From assembly GCA_903832475.1 (NCBI GenBank), contig CAILBQ010000080.1, positions 1 to 8,130 on the forward strand: DNA of 8,130 nucleotides, in the 5' to 3' direction. Made by a program: the position numbers and the translations under genes. This stretch comes from an uncultured Acidobacteriota bacterium. Lineage in GTDB: Bacteria > Acidobacteriota > Terriglobia > Terriglobales > Acidobacteriaceae. Under the pieces are notes generated by a model, which worked only from the letters and a program-made list of their open reading frames with translations, made no database searches and was not told the origin of the DNA. Shown piece after piece: positions 1 through 7,720 of the stretch (position 1 is the first letter of the stretch; the number at the start of each line of letters is the position of its first letter).

Positions 1-1
1 C

Positions 2-1810
2 AATCTGACCGGCGGTTGGAATCGGACCGTTGGGCAGACGACGAATTACTTTACGAATGCTGTCGACATCGCCTCACAGGTTGGAGTTCTGGGGCCCGGT
101 GGGGCTCCACTCAATGACGACCCTTTGAATTATGGGATTCCCAATATCCAGCTCAGCGGCCTCACCGGATTGAATGAAACGCAGCCGAGCTTTACTCTGC
201 AACAGACCATCTCGCTCACGGATGTGTTGAGTTATGGCCATGGAAAGCACAACTTCCGCTTTGGCGGCGATGTGCGCCGTGTGCACCAGGACGTGCTGGG
301 CAGCTCAAATGCTACGGGCACGTTTGTTTTCACGGGAGATACTGCGGCGGACGCGATCGCAAACTTTATTTCGGACGCTCCGGCGGGGAGTTCGATTCAA
401 TCGTCAAATGCAAAGAGTTACCTGCGGCAGAATACCTGGGACCTGTTTGCGCAGGATGATTTCCGCGCCTTTTCGAACTTGACGCTGACTTACGGCATTC
501 GCTATGAATACTTTTCTCCATATTCGGAGAAATACGACCATCTCTCGGAGATAGGCACGGACCCAGGGTTCACGCAGCTTTCGCCCATCTTTCCGGGTTG
601 CACGAGCCTCTACTGCGGCACTGTCCCCCGGACGTTGGTTTATCCATTTCGAACAGGGTTTGCGCCGCGCCTTGGCATAGCGTTGCGGCTGCCTAAGTCA
701 ACAGTGGTCAGAGCAGGATATGCGATCAACTTCAACCAGGGCCAGTATTCGACGTTCGCCCGGTCGATGTTCGATCAACCGCCGTTCGCCAACGTTCAGA
801 CCAACACGGACGCGGCGGCTATTTCACTGGAGAATGGTTTTCCTGTTCCTGAATCCAGTCAGGCTCCCAACTACTCGCTGGAAAGCCATTACTCTCTTCC
901 CTATGTGCAGGTCTGGAATCTCGATGTGCAGAAGACGCTGCCATTGGGGATTCTGTTGAACGTGGGTTACAACGGGTCAAAAGGCACTCATCTGGATGTT
1001 ACAACCGCCCCTCTGCCTGCAACGCAGGCAAGCCCGTATGGAGACAGGGTTCTGTTCAAGTACGAGCAGTCGAATGCATTCTCAAAGTTCAACGACGGCT
1101 CGATACGATTGCGGAAGCGGCTTCAGAAGGGCGTTTCCATGGGGGTGTACTACCAGTACTCCCATTCGATCGACGACGCCGGCTCGGTAGGAGGTACGTC
1201 GACCGTGGTGGCGCAGAACTGGCAGAATATTCTCGGAGAAGAGAGTAACTCCAGCTTTGATCAGCGTCATCGCCTTACCGGCGACTATCTCTTCGAGTTA
1301 CCTTTTGGAAAAGACAAAGAATTCCTGACGACGGGCGGATTTTTCTCGAAAGCATTGGAAGGATTGTCGGTTTCTGGCGCATTCACATTCAGCACCGGAA
1401 CACCGCTCACGCCGAGTTACCAGGCGACGAAGTCGGAAGTTCTTTCGAACACGGAAGGTTCGGAGCGGCCGGATCTTGTTGCTGGAGTTTCGCCCACCGC
1501 TGGCGGGGGTAACTTGAAGCAGTGGTTCAATCCAAATGCGTTCAGCAAGACTGCGCCCCCGAACGGCATCGGCAACACTCCGCGAAACTATCTCACCCGC
1601 CCGGGAACGATCTCGAATAACATGTCTCTCTCGAAAACCGAGCAGCTTGGCGACACGCGGAGCCTTGAAGTGCGGGCTACGGCAAACAATGTCTTCAACA
1701 CGGTGCAATATTCAGGCGTGGATACGAATACGACCTCGCCGACCTTTGGGGAAGTTACGTCGGCCGCGACCATGCGGCAGTTTACCTTTCTGGCGCGGTT
1801 CCGATTTTGA
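2..1810 (+). CDS. TonB-dependent receptor, Oar-like, C-terminal part (5' end outside window)
   Basis: This is an outer-membrane beta-barrel transporter of the large acidobacterial Oar-like group (N-terminal carboxypeptidase-like domain, plug, barrel), likely moving a large substrate such as a glycan or peptide by TonB energy. The substrate cannot be told. The frame is open from base 2 with no stop before TGA at 1808-1810, giving 602 visible residues. Family members usually run to about 1000-1200, so the signal peptide, regulatory domain and plug lie upstream. The TTG at 125 is an internal Leu codon, not a start. Family landmarks include LFAQDDFRAFSNLTLTYGIR (about nt 446-505), FAPRLGIAL (about 659-685), YSHSIDD, and NVFN near the end. 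The protein finishes LARFRF with a terminal Phe, the usual barrel-assembly signal. Two close cysteines (PGCTSLYCG, about 595-621) could form a loop disulfide. The VWFA gene follows at once. I am sure of the family, not the ligand. Confidence 0.9.
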   Translation, partial: NLTGGWNRTVGQTTNYFTNAVDIASQVGVLGPGGAPLNDDPLNYGIPNIQLSGLTGLNETQPSFTLQQTISLTDVLSYGHGKHNFRFGGDVRRVHQDVLGSSNATGTFVFTGDTAADAIANFISDAPAGSSIQSSNAKSYLRQNTWDLFAQDDFRAFSNLTLTYGIRYEYFSPYSEKYDHLSEIGTDPGFTQLSPIFPGCTSLYCGTVPRTLVYPFRTGFAPRLGIALRLPKSTVVRAGYAINFNQGQYSTFARSMFDQPPFANVQTNTDAAAISLENGFPVPESSQAPNYSLESHYSLPYVQVWNLDVQKTLPLGILLNVGYNGSKGTHLDVTTAPLPATQASPYGDRVLFKYEQSNAFSKFNDGSIRLRKRLQKGVSMGVYYQYSHSIDDAGSVGGTSTVVAQNWQNILGEESNSSFDQRHRLTGDYLFELPFGKDKEFLTTGGFFSKALEGLSVSGAFTFSTGTPLTPSYQATKSEVLSNTEGSERPDLVAGVSPTAGGGNLKQWFNPNAFSKTAPPNGIGNTPRNYLTRPGTISNNMSLSKTEQLGDTRSLEVRATANNVFNTVQYSGVDTNTTSPTFGEVTSAATMRQFTFLARFRF

Positions 1811-1851
1811 AGCCGCATGAGTCCTACCGGACAGAAGCGAGAAGTCAAACA

Positions 1852-4053
1852 GTGTGGAGCAAGTTACAACGCGCCCTCGCCTTGGCAATCGCAATCGCGA
1901 CGCCGATGCAGGGGTTTGCATTCGCGGCAGGATCAGGGCAGGCGGCTGGAAGCGGACAGCCAACTGGTCAGTCTCAGGAGCAGGCCGGCAACCAGGGTGG
2001 AGATCAGGGGTATGTCCTGCGCACCGAGTCGGATCTCGTTCTGACCAACGTAGTGGTGCGCGATGCGAAGACTGGAGAAGTGGTGACCGGGCTGAAGCAG
2101 AGCGACTTCACGATTCTCGAGAATGGCAAGGCTCAACAGATTTCGAGTTTTGATTTTGAGAGCGTGGACATGGCGCGTCCACTGAACGAAGCGACGATCA
2201 GCGGGCTGGCAACTGCTACGCGCAACGCCACGGCGACAGGCGGCGTGCGGCCGGAAGATCTGCGCAATCATCGGCTGATCGTGTTTTTCTTCGATCTGAC
2301 CTCGATGCAGCCCGAGGATCTGGATCGGAGCGTCGAGGCCGCCAAGGATTTTCTCGAGAAGAAACTGCAGCCGGCAGACCTTGTAGCTTTGGTTTCGCTC
2401 GATACTTCGTTGAAGGTCGACCAGGATTTCACCTCCGATAAGCAGATGCTGATCGACAAAGTGGGCGTATACAACGGTACTGAGGGCAATGCCTTTGCAC
2501 AGGGAGCGAACGCTAACTCGAATCAGGTGGAGGATGCCAGCGGTTACACCCCGGATGAAAGCGAATACAACGATATCAACACCGATCGCGAGTTATACGC
2601 GCTGAAAGCGATCTCCCAATCGCTGGGAAAAATCAATCAGAAGAAATCGCTGCTGTACTTCTCTGGTGGGTTGTCACGCGATGGCATTGAAAACCAGGCC
2701 TCGCTGCGTGCGGCGATCAACGCCGCGGTGCGCGCGAATCTTTCGATTTACTCGCTCGATACGAGAGGACTGCAGGCTGTGTCTCCAGTGGGAGACGCGT
2801 CGACAGGCAGCCTGCGCAGAACGTCAGCCTACAATGGAGCCGCGATCCAGAATAACTTCAATGCCAACTTTGCTTCCCAGGAGACGCTGACGACTTTATC
2901 TGCGGATACGGGCGGCAAGGCATTCCTTGACTCGAATGATTTTGCGCCGGCCTTTGCGCAGATTCAGCGCGATTCTTCGGCTTACTACGTCCTTGGCTTC
3001 CATCCTTCCAACCCGGCACGAGATGGCAGGTATCGCAAGCTGCAGGTAAAGGTGAATCGTGCGGGGGTAAAGCTGGAATACCGGCAAGGTTACTATGCGC
3101 CGGCAGATTTCAAGCACTCCGGCAAGGAAGATCGCGAGCGTGAGTTACAGGAGCAGTTAGCCAGCGACTTACCGGCGACCGATGTTGCCATGTATTTGGA
3201 GGCGTATTACTTCAGGTTGGACGAAGGCCGGTTCTATGTGCCCGTCTCGTTGATCGTGCCCGGGTCGCAGATTCCGTTTGTCAAGGGCGGCGATCGCGAC
3301 AAGGCTACCCTGGATGTCGCGGGAGAAGTGATTGACGAGGCCAAGCGGCCGATCGGCAACGTGCGCGAAACGGTGAAGCTGGCAGTTGGTGAAGATCAGC
3401 AGGTGCGGCAGAAGAATATTCAGTATTCAACCAGCTTCAATCTGCCCGCCGGCAAGTATCACTTGAAGTTTGTGGTGCGCGAGAATCAATCGGGACACAT
3501 GGGATCGTTTGAGACGGATATTGTGTTGCCGGATCTGCGGAAAGTTCCGCTGAAGATGAGTTCGATCGTGTTGGCTTCGATGCGGGTGCCGAGCAAGGCG
3601 ACCAACCCGCTGGTGCAGGCCGGGCAGCAATATGTTCCGAACATCAGCCATGTCTTCCGCGACGGGCAGCATTTGTACCTGATCTACGAAGTTTATGGCC
3701 CGACCAAGGTGAAGCTCAGTACCGATGCGGCAACGGGCACGACGGCCAAGGTGGCGAAGGGCGCCATCAACCTGATGAGCAGCCTGGAGCTGATTCAAGG
3801 GACGACGAAGGTGTTCGAGACTCCCCCCGTCCAGGCGACGGCGCTGAATGTGGCGGGGCGGGATGCAGTCGCGATTGAGCTGGATATTCCGCTGGAGAAT
3901 CTGAAGCCGGGGCCATACATCGGGCAGTTGAACGTGGTGGATGATGCGGGCGGGAGTTTTGCCTTTCCCCGCTTTGCCGTGCTGGTGCGCGCGGCAGACG
4001 TGCCGGCGACCGCGCCCGCCGCGGCTGCGACGAAAGCCCCGTCCGCTCCCTAG
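1852..4053 (+). CDS. Secreted VWFA-related domain protein (acidobacterial type)
   Basis: This is an exported protein of the acidobacterial VWFA-related family, whose function is not established. A role in adhesion or protein-protein contact in the periplasm or at the surface is inference. From the GTG at 1852 it has 733 residues. Residues 1-25 form a signal peptide (WSKLQR, then hydrophobic ALALAIAIATPMQGFAFA), followed by a Gly/Gln-rich linker to about 53. A conserved entry block contains SDFTILENGK (about 85-94). The VWFA fold starts at LIVFFFDLTSM with D148, and later has LLYFSGGLSRDG and IYSLDTRG. The family block YYVLGFHP to GYYAP spans about 378-417. A beta-rich C-terminal half ends in an Ala/Pro tail. 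I preferred GTG 1852 because GCGAGAAG (1837-1844) lies at a suitable distance and the signal peptide is compact. An upstream TTG at 1807 overlaps the receptor stop by 4 bp (748 residues) and remains possible. The metal site is degenerate (DLTSM, not DxSxS). Confidence 0.9.
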   Translation: MWSKLQRALALAIAIATPMQGFAFAAGSGQAAGSGQPTGQSQEQAGNQGGDQGYVLRTESDLVLTNVVVRDAKTGEVVTGLKQSDFTILENGKAQQISSFDFESVDMARPLNEATISGLATATRNATATGGVRPEDLRNHRLIVFFFDLTSMQPEDLDRSVEAAKDFLEKKLQPADLVALVSLDTSLKVDQDFTSDKQMLIDKVGVYNGTEGNAFAQGANANSNQVEDASGYTPDESEYNDINTDRELYALKAISQSLGKINQKKSLLYFSGGLSRDGIENQASLRAAINAAVRANLSIYSLDTRGLQAVSPVGDASTGSLRRTSAYNGAAIQNNFNANFASQETLTTLSADTGGKAFLDSNDFAPAFAQIQRDSSAYYVLGFHPSNPARDGRYRKLQVKVNRAGVKLEYRQGYYAPADFKHSGKEDRERELQEQLASDLPATDVAMYLEAYYFRLDEGRFYVPVSLIVPGSQIPFVKGGDRDKATLDVAGEVIDEAKRPIGNVRETVKLAVGEDQQVRQKNIQYSTSFNLPAGKYHLKFVVRENQSGHMGSFETDIVLPDLRKVPLKMSSIVLASMRVPSKATNPLVQAGQQYVPNISHVFRDGQHLYLIYEVYGPTKVKLSTDAATGTTAKVAKGAINLMSSLELIQGTTKVFETPPVQATALNVAGRDAVAIELDIPLENLKPGPYIGQLNVVDDAGGSFAFPRFAVLVRAADVPATAPAAAATKAPSAP

Positions 4054-4062
4054 CCGGCAACT

Positions 4063-4266
4063 CTAGGACGGCGGCTGCCCGGCGAAGCCATAAGGGCAAT
4101 GGCGGCAGCCAGACTCGCAGCAATAGCCGCGGCGACGGTGGTAAGCCTCGGTAAAAACGAGGTACGGGCCGTCGTAATAGAACTCGTCGGGCTCGAGTTG
4201 CTCAGAGGATTCGGGAACGGGAGATGCGGACGTGGGGCGTTCAGGATCTTCAGAGGACGGCGGCAT
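4063..4266 (-). CDS. Small tetracysteine protein, DUF5522-like
   Basis: This is a 67-residue cytoplasmic protein (no signal peptide or membrane segment) that I recognise as DUF5522-like; its function is unknown. The first 25 residues are Pro/Ser/Glu-rich and probably disordered. The conserved core follows: DEFYYDGPYLVFTEAYH, then RRRGYCCESGCRHCPYGF, with cysteines at 49, 50, 54 and 57. The spacing C-C-x3-C-x2-C with a neighbouring His suggests a bound metal or Fe-S centre, which is inference. ATG 4264-4266 was chosen because it starts 4 bp after the TPR gene stop and has TAGGG just upstream. An in-frame TTG at 4311 would add 15 unconserved residues and overlap the TPR gene. It is therefore probably co-transcribed and translationally coupled with the TPR gene. 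Its stop lies 9 bp from the convergent VWFA stop. Confidence 0.82.
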   Translation of the reverse strand: MPPSSEDPERPTSASPVPESSEQLEPDEFYYDGPYLVFTEAYHRRRGYCCESGCRHCPYGFAGQPPS

Positions 4267-4270
4267 AGCC

Positions 4271-6154
4271 CTATTGTCGCTCGTATCCGGTTGAGATGCG
4301 AGCTGCCGCAAATTGCGTTGAGGCTGATGGCGAGTGGCTCGCGTTTTGCTGCGAGAGAGCGTCCAGCCAGTGATGCGCGTGTTCGATCTGGGGCAGTGCC
4401 GGGTCGGCGGACTTCCATGCGTCTAGAAATTCGCGGTAAGCTGCCTGGGTGCGTACGGTGTCACCGGATTTTTCGGCGAGAAGGGCGAGGCCGTAGAGCG
4501 GGAAGCCTGATTTGGGGCGGTCTTCAAGCGCCTGGCGCCACGCTTTTTCAATCTTGCCGTCGAGCTTGCCGTCGGCATCGGCCTGCATCAGAAACTCGGC
4601 CTGCTGCTCGGCGACGGGCCGGATGAATGCCGGAGGCTCGTGATAGCCGAGGTCTTGTTCTTCGCGGCGAGCTTGCGTCAGCAGGGCCTCTGCATCGGGA
4701 ACCTTGTTCTCCTGGATGAGGATCGCGGAGCGGAGCTCCAACGAGAGGATGGCGAGATTCTTCACCATCGACTCCAAGGTCTGGTCGGTCGGCTGGACTT
4801 GATTGGTGGGTTTGGTGGATTTTGCTGGGTCTTCCGGCTTCTTTTTGGAAGCGGCTTCCTGCTCGTCGAGCAATTGCGAAAGGCGCCAGAGACGCGCGTC
4901 GAGATCGGCGGATTGTCTGCGCGCGGAGCCGAGGTCTTTCGCGGAAATGCTCTGCATGCCATGGGCAAATGCATCGAGCGACGCGGCGAGGCTTTGCAGG
5001 TTAGGCAGAGAGGCCGGCGGCTTTGCATCCGCGAGCAGGGCCTGAACCAGCGCCCAGTCACCGGAGCGGAGTGCGATGGGGAGCGTGGGGTTAAGGCGGG
5101 TGATGGAGTCGCGCGTGGACCAGGGATAGATGGAGGCTGCGCGGACGCCGCGGGCGTGTGGAAGCTTGTCCGACAACAGCGCGGCTTGTTTCATGCGGCC
5201 CTGCTCCATGAGATTGGCAATCGAGTACATGAGGTTGTGAACGTAGTTCCAGTCATCGTCGGGAACAACGTGCTGGGCCTGCATGTAGGCTTCGTCAACC
5301 GAGGTGGAAAGATCGAAGGAGACCTGCGCTCGCTGGTAGTCGCCGGTACGGTAAAAGATGTGGCCCGGCATGTGAGTCATGTGGCCGGAGTTGGGCGCGA
5401 GGTCAGCGAGCGTCTGCGCGCTGTAGAGTGCCTGCTCGGGATGCGGGCTGGCTTCGACAGCGTGAATCCAGAGGTGATTGGCCGCGGAGTCGTCGGGCTT
5501 TTCCTTAAGAATGGCCTGCAGCAGCTCGATCATCTCGGCAGTGCCTTTGCGGGCTTTGCCGTCTTCATACCCATCCTGAACCGCTTCGGAAAGCATGAGG
5601 CGGGCGGTTAGATCGTGCGGGTACTTGTGAACGATGCTGCGCAGGAGAACTGTAGCCTCGTCGTCTTCTCCCTTTTTCTTCGAGGGCTTGTCGGCTTCTT
5701 CGGCAACGCTGGCGTCGATGTACATCTGCTCGCGCTTGTCGGCGTGCGAGCGCAGCGCAACGGCCTTCTGCAATTCATCGTGCGCGTAGCCTTGCACTTC
5801 CTGGTTGTGAATGCCGAGAGACTGGGCGAGACCCCAGTGGCATATGGCGCAGTTTGGATCGGTGCGGATGGCCTGTTCGAAAGCGCGATTGGCTTCGTAG
5901 TCCCAGAAATCGAAGATGAGGTTGATGCCCTGGTCGAACCAGGCCTGGGTTTCAGGATTATGCGAGCTGATGGGGAAGTGAAGATTGCCGATGCCGGTGA
6001 GTTTCTGCGGCGGAGGAAGCTTTTCAGGCGAGGTGATGTTTGTCTGCGCGGGCATGGCGTGACAGGCGGGCATCTGCATCTGGGAGTTGAGCGCGGCGGG
6101 CGAAAATGCGGCGAGTGTCAGGGCGAGGCAACAGGAGGCGGTTGTGCGTGGCAT
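4271..6154 (-). CDS. Exported TPR-like repeat protein
   Basis: This 627-residue protein belongs to a widespread but uncharacterised group of secreted TPR-type helical repeat proteins. A scaffold role outside the cytoplasm is likely; no catalytic role can be assigned. Residues 1-24 form a signal peptide (MPRTT, hydrophobic core, cleavage near AALNS). The conserved opening HFPISSHNPETQAWFDQGIN (about 59-78) leads into the first helical repeat with DPNCAICHWG (99-108). A second signature, NHLWIHAVEASPHPEQAL (226-243) followed by GHMTHMPGHIFYRTGDY (257-273), is very characteristic. Two charged, Lys-rich linkers (about 156-166 and 437-458) separate the repeat blocks, and a last TPR-like pair sits near 535-580. 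The start at 6154 gives a clean signal peptide and has AAGAGAG (6161-6167) upstream. The longer frame to 6235 runs through a hairpin and is rejected. The residues C102-x-x-C105-H106 match a haem c motif (see findings). It is followed by the DUF5522 gene. Confidence 0.88.
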   Translation of the reverse strand: MPRTTASCCLALTLAAFSPAALNSQMQMPACHAMPAQTNITSPEKLPPPQKLTGIGNLHFPISSHNPETQAWFDQGINLIFDFWDYEANRAFEQAIRTDPNCAICHWGLAQSLGIHNQEVQGYAHDELQKAVALRSHADKREQMYIDASVAEEADKPSKKKGEDDEATVLLRSIVHKYPHDLTARLMLSEAVQDGYEDGKARKGTAEMIELLQAILKEKPDDSAANHLWIHAVEASPHPEQALYSAQTLADLAPNSGHMTHMPGHIFYRTGDYQRAQVSFDLSTSVDEAYMQAQHVVPDDDWNYVHNLMYSIANLMEQGRMKQAALLSDKLPHARGVRAASIYPWSTRDSITRLNPTLPIALRSGDWALVQALLADAKPPASLPNLQSLAASLDAFAHGMQSISAKDLGSARRQSADLDARLWRLSQLLDEQEAASKKKPEDPAKSTKPTNQVQPTDQTLESMVKNLAILSLELRSAILIQENKVPDAEALLTQARREEQDLGYHEPPAFIRPVAEQQAEFLMQADADGKLDGKIEKAWRQALEDRPKSGFPLYGLALLAEKSGDTVRTQAAYREFLDAWKSADPALPQIEHAHHWLDALSQQNASHSPSASTQFAAARISTGYERQ

Positions 6155-6268
6155 GAGGTGCTCTCTTGCATGGGAAGATTGCCACGGACAACAGCGCGAT
6201 GCAACGAAGAATCCCGGGCAAGATGATTGTCTCATCGTGTCCGGGATTCGGGAGTGCTTCGATCTGAT
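6155..6268 (-). other. Intergenic gap between cytochrome operon and TPR gene
   Basis: This is the only sizeable gap in the - strand cluster (neighbouring gaps are 15, 15 and 4 bp). It contains the hairpin at 6209-6249 and the ribosome-binding stretch AAGAGAG (6161-6167) for the TPR gene. I looked for a promoter between the hairpin and the TPR start. The best pair, TTGCAT and CAATCT spaced by 17 bases, matches the consensus too poorly to call. Whether the TPR gene has its own promoter or depends on read-through is open. Confidence 0.5.
6209..6249 (-). terminator. Hairpin downstream of multihaem cytochrome gene, probable terminator or attenuator
   Basis: On the + strand, 6209-6226 (GAATCCCGGGCAAGATGA) and 6232-6249 (TCATCGTGTCCGGGATTC) are complementary at 16 of 18 positions. 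One of the two other positions can form a G-U pair in one orientation, and the loop is 5 bases. The hairpin begins 19 bases past the stop of the multihaem cytochrome. On the - strand it is followed by TTCTTCGTT, an imperfect T-rich run, so it fits a leaky intrinsic terminator or a 3'-end stabilising stem better than a textbook terminator. It lies between the cytochrome operon and the TPR gene and may set their relative expression. Confidence 0.6.
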
Positions 6269-7705
6269 TTACTGCATGCCAATTTCGGTCATCAGCTTGG
6301 GGTTAGGCTCGTCGACGGCGAGCAGATTGTGACAGGCGGCGCAGTCCTGGGTGATGCTGGTCTTGGCATCCTTGGTGTTGTGGCTGCCATCGTGACAGCG
6401 GAAGCAGCCAGGATAGTTTGTATGGCCGATGTTGTTGGGGTGGGTGCCGAAGGTCATCTTCATGGCCGGGAAAACATTCTGGCTGTAGATGGTGACGAGG
6501 TAGTCCGCGGATGATTTCAGCAGCGCGGCCTTGGTCGTCAGCACTTCGGGATGGCCGCTCCGGTAGAAGGCGGTTAGCTGCTCCGGGATCTTGACGCGGG
6601 CTTCGTCCTGGCTGGCGTAGTTGGCTTTGAGCAGGACCAGGGCTTCCTTGTGGACCCAGGGAAGCTGCGGGCTGACGGCTCCCTCGGCCATGGCGCGGTT
6701 GAGAGCGTCTTCCGCCGTCTGAAAGGGGTGAGCGGCGCGGTTATGGCAGTCGATGCAGTCCATTACGCGGCGATCGCCCTTGGGCATGGCGCCATCTTTC
6801 GATGTGGAGAAGACGGTTTTCGAGCCGTCGGCATTGGTCTTTTGAACCCAAGGGATGTCGGTGCGCTCGGGGTCCGCGCTGACATATTCAATATGTCCCA
6901 GATGAACGCCGTGAATGCCAGTGAGATGAGAGAGCGAGTCACGGCCGCCAAGATGTAACAGGACCATGGTCATGGTCTTGGAGTTTTGTTCATCGTCGGC
7001 AAAGCTGGACTTGACGAGAAGCTTTTCACCGATGAATCGAGCGGGCGTATGGCATCCTTCGCAGATCTCGCGAGCAGGGCGCAGATTGCGTACCGGCGAC
7101 GGGATGGGGCGAGGATAGTTGTTGAGGCTTACCTCGACGAGCTGCTTGGTGCCGTTCACCTTGGCGCGGATGTAGGATGCCGCTCCGGCGCCCACGTGGC
7201 ACTCGGTGCATTCGACGTGAGAATGGGGAGCGATGGAATACGCCGTAAATTCCGGATGCATGACGTGGCAGGTCTGACCGCAGAACTGCGGCGAATCCAT
7301 GTACGCGACGCCGCGATAGCTTGCCGTTCCCAGGATGATGAAGTTGATGAAGGTTGCGACCAGCACGAAGTCGATGCCATGGCGGAACACGGGATCGGCC
7401 AGATCGATATTCGGATAGACCGAGGGCACGCTGCCGGTGGCCAGCAGCTTGCGCCGGCGCAGCCACATGCCGGCTGGAATCATCGACAGGCCAAACAGGA
7501 AGAGGCCCGGCAGGATGAGTTCAAAAACGATGCCGAGGTAAGGATTGTTCGAGCCTCCGTGGCCGAAGATGGCCACGATCCAAAAACCGACGAGAGTCAT
7601 GGCGGAGGCGGTGGTGATGGCTCCGCCAATCAAGCTGATCGGGTTGTTCCCGAAGAACAGGATTGGTCGGAGCCAGGATTTATCCAACTTGCTGAAGAGG
7701 GTCAT
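6269..7705 (-). CDS. NapC/NirT-family multihaem cytochrome c, membrane-anchored (ImcH-like)
   Basis: This is a probable inner-membrane quinol-oxidising cytochrome that passes electrons to periplasmic carriers. It has 478 residues, with predicted membrane helices at about 24-48, 57-82 and 112-130. The periplasmic part carries six haem c motifs: CGQTCH (142-147, a CX3CH variant), CTECH (166-170), CEGCH (215-219), CIDCH (317-321), CFRCH (434-438) and CAACH (455-459). The block around the first two haems, with VMHPEFTAY and PHSHVECTECH, is typical of NapC/NirT-type domains. Classical NapC/NrfH have one helix and about four haems. Three helices plus extra C-terminal haems recall ImcH of Geobacter, which as I remember has three helices and seven haems. 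ATG at 7703-7705 starts 15 bp after the cytochrome c stop, with a weak purine-rich site (AGAAAG). The upstream barrel and cytochrome c suggest electron export across the envelope. An alternative role is feeding a periplasmic terminal reductase. Confidence 0.88.
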   Translation of the reverse strand: MTLFSKLDKSWLRPILFFGNNPISLIGGAITTASAMTLVGFWIVAIFGHGGSNNPYLGIVFELILPGLFLFGLSMIPAGMWLRRRKLLATGSVPSVYPNIDLADPVFRHGIDFVLVATFINFIILGTASYRGVAYMDSPQFCGQTCHVMHPEFTAYSIAPHSHVECTECHVGAGAASYIRAKVNGTKQLVEVSLNNYPRPIPSPVRNLRPAREICEGCHTPARFIGEKLLVKSSFADDEQNSKTMTMVLLHLGGRDSLSHLTGIHGVHLGHIEYVSADPERTDIPWVQKTNADGSKTVFSTSKDGAMPKGDRRVMDCIDCHNRAAHPFQTAEDALNRAMAEGAVSPQLPWVHKEALVLLKANYASQDEARVKIPEQLTAFYRSGHPEVLTTKAALLKSSADYLVTIYSQNVFPAMKMTFGTHPNNIGHTNYPGCFRCHDGSHNTKDAKTSITQDCAACHNLLAVDEPNPKLMTEIGMQ

Positions 7706-7720
7706 TGACGTTCTTTCTTT

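Noticed and set aside
1298..1708. - strand open frame (136 codons) inside the TonB-dependent receptor
   Set aside because: It is Arg-rich antisense sequence across conserved barrel sequence, with no independent support.
4049..4067. Inverted repeat CCTAG-N9-CTAGG spanning both convergent stop codons, with a flanking CCGTCC/GGACGG pair
   Set aside because: The stem is short and broken and has no T-run on either side. It could be a weak bidirectional terminator, but chance pairing of two TAG stops in GC-rich sequence explains it.
4640..5611. Long + strand open frame (323 codons) opposite the TPR gene
   Set aside because: It is antisense to a well-supported gene. Its translation is low-complexity Gly/Arg/Val-rich with no recognisable domain, as expected from GC-biased codons.
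5615..6226. Second + strand open frame (203 codons) opposite the TPR gene start
   Set aside because: It is an antisense shadow of the TPR gene and runs through the intergenic hairpin. No family resemblance was seen.
6155..6235. Upstream in-frame extension of the TPR protein (27 extra residues)
   Set aside because: It would place the start inside the hairpin and put a Cys/Arg/Ser-rich stretch before a clean signal peptide. ATG 6154 has a ribosome-binding stretch.
6962..6971. Perfect 10-bp palindrome GACCATGGTC followed by a CATGGTC repeat
   Set aside because: It lies inside the cytochrome coding sequence and follows from the repeated Thr-Met residues. It is too short to treat as an operator.
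6986..7708. + strand open frame (240 codons) opposite the multihaem cytochrome
   Set aside because: The opposite strand encodes clear haem motifs and membrane helices. This frame has only Asp/Gly/Arg/His-rich filler.
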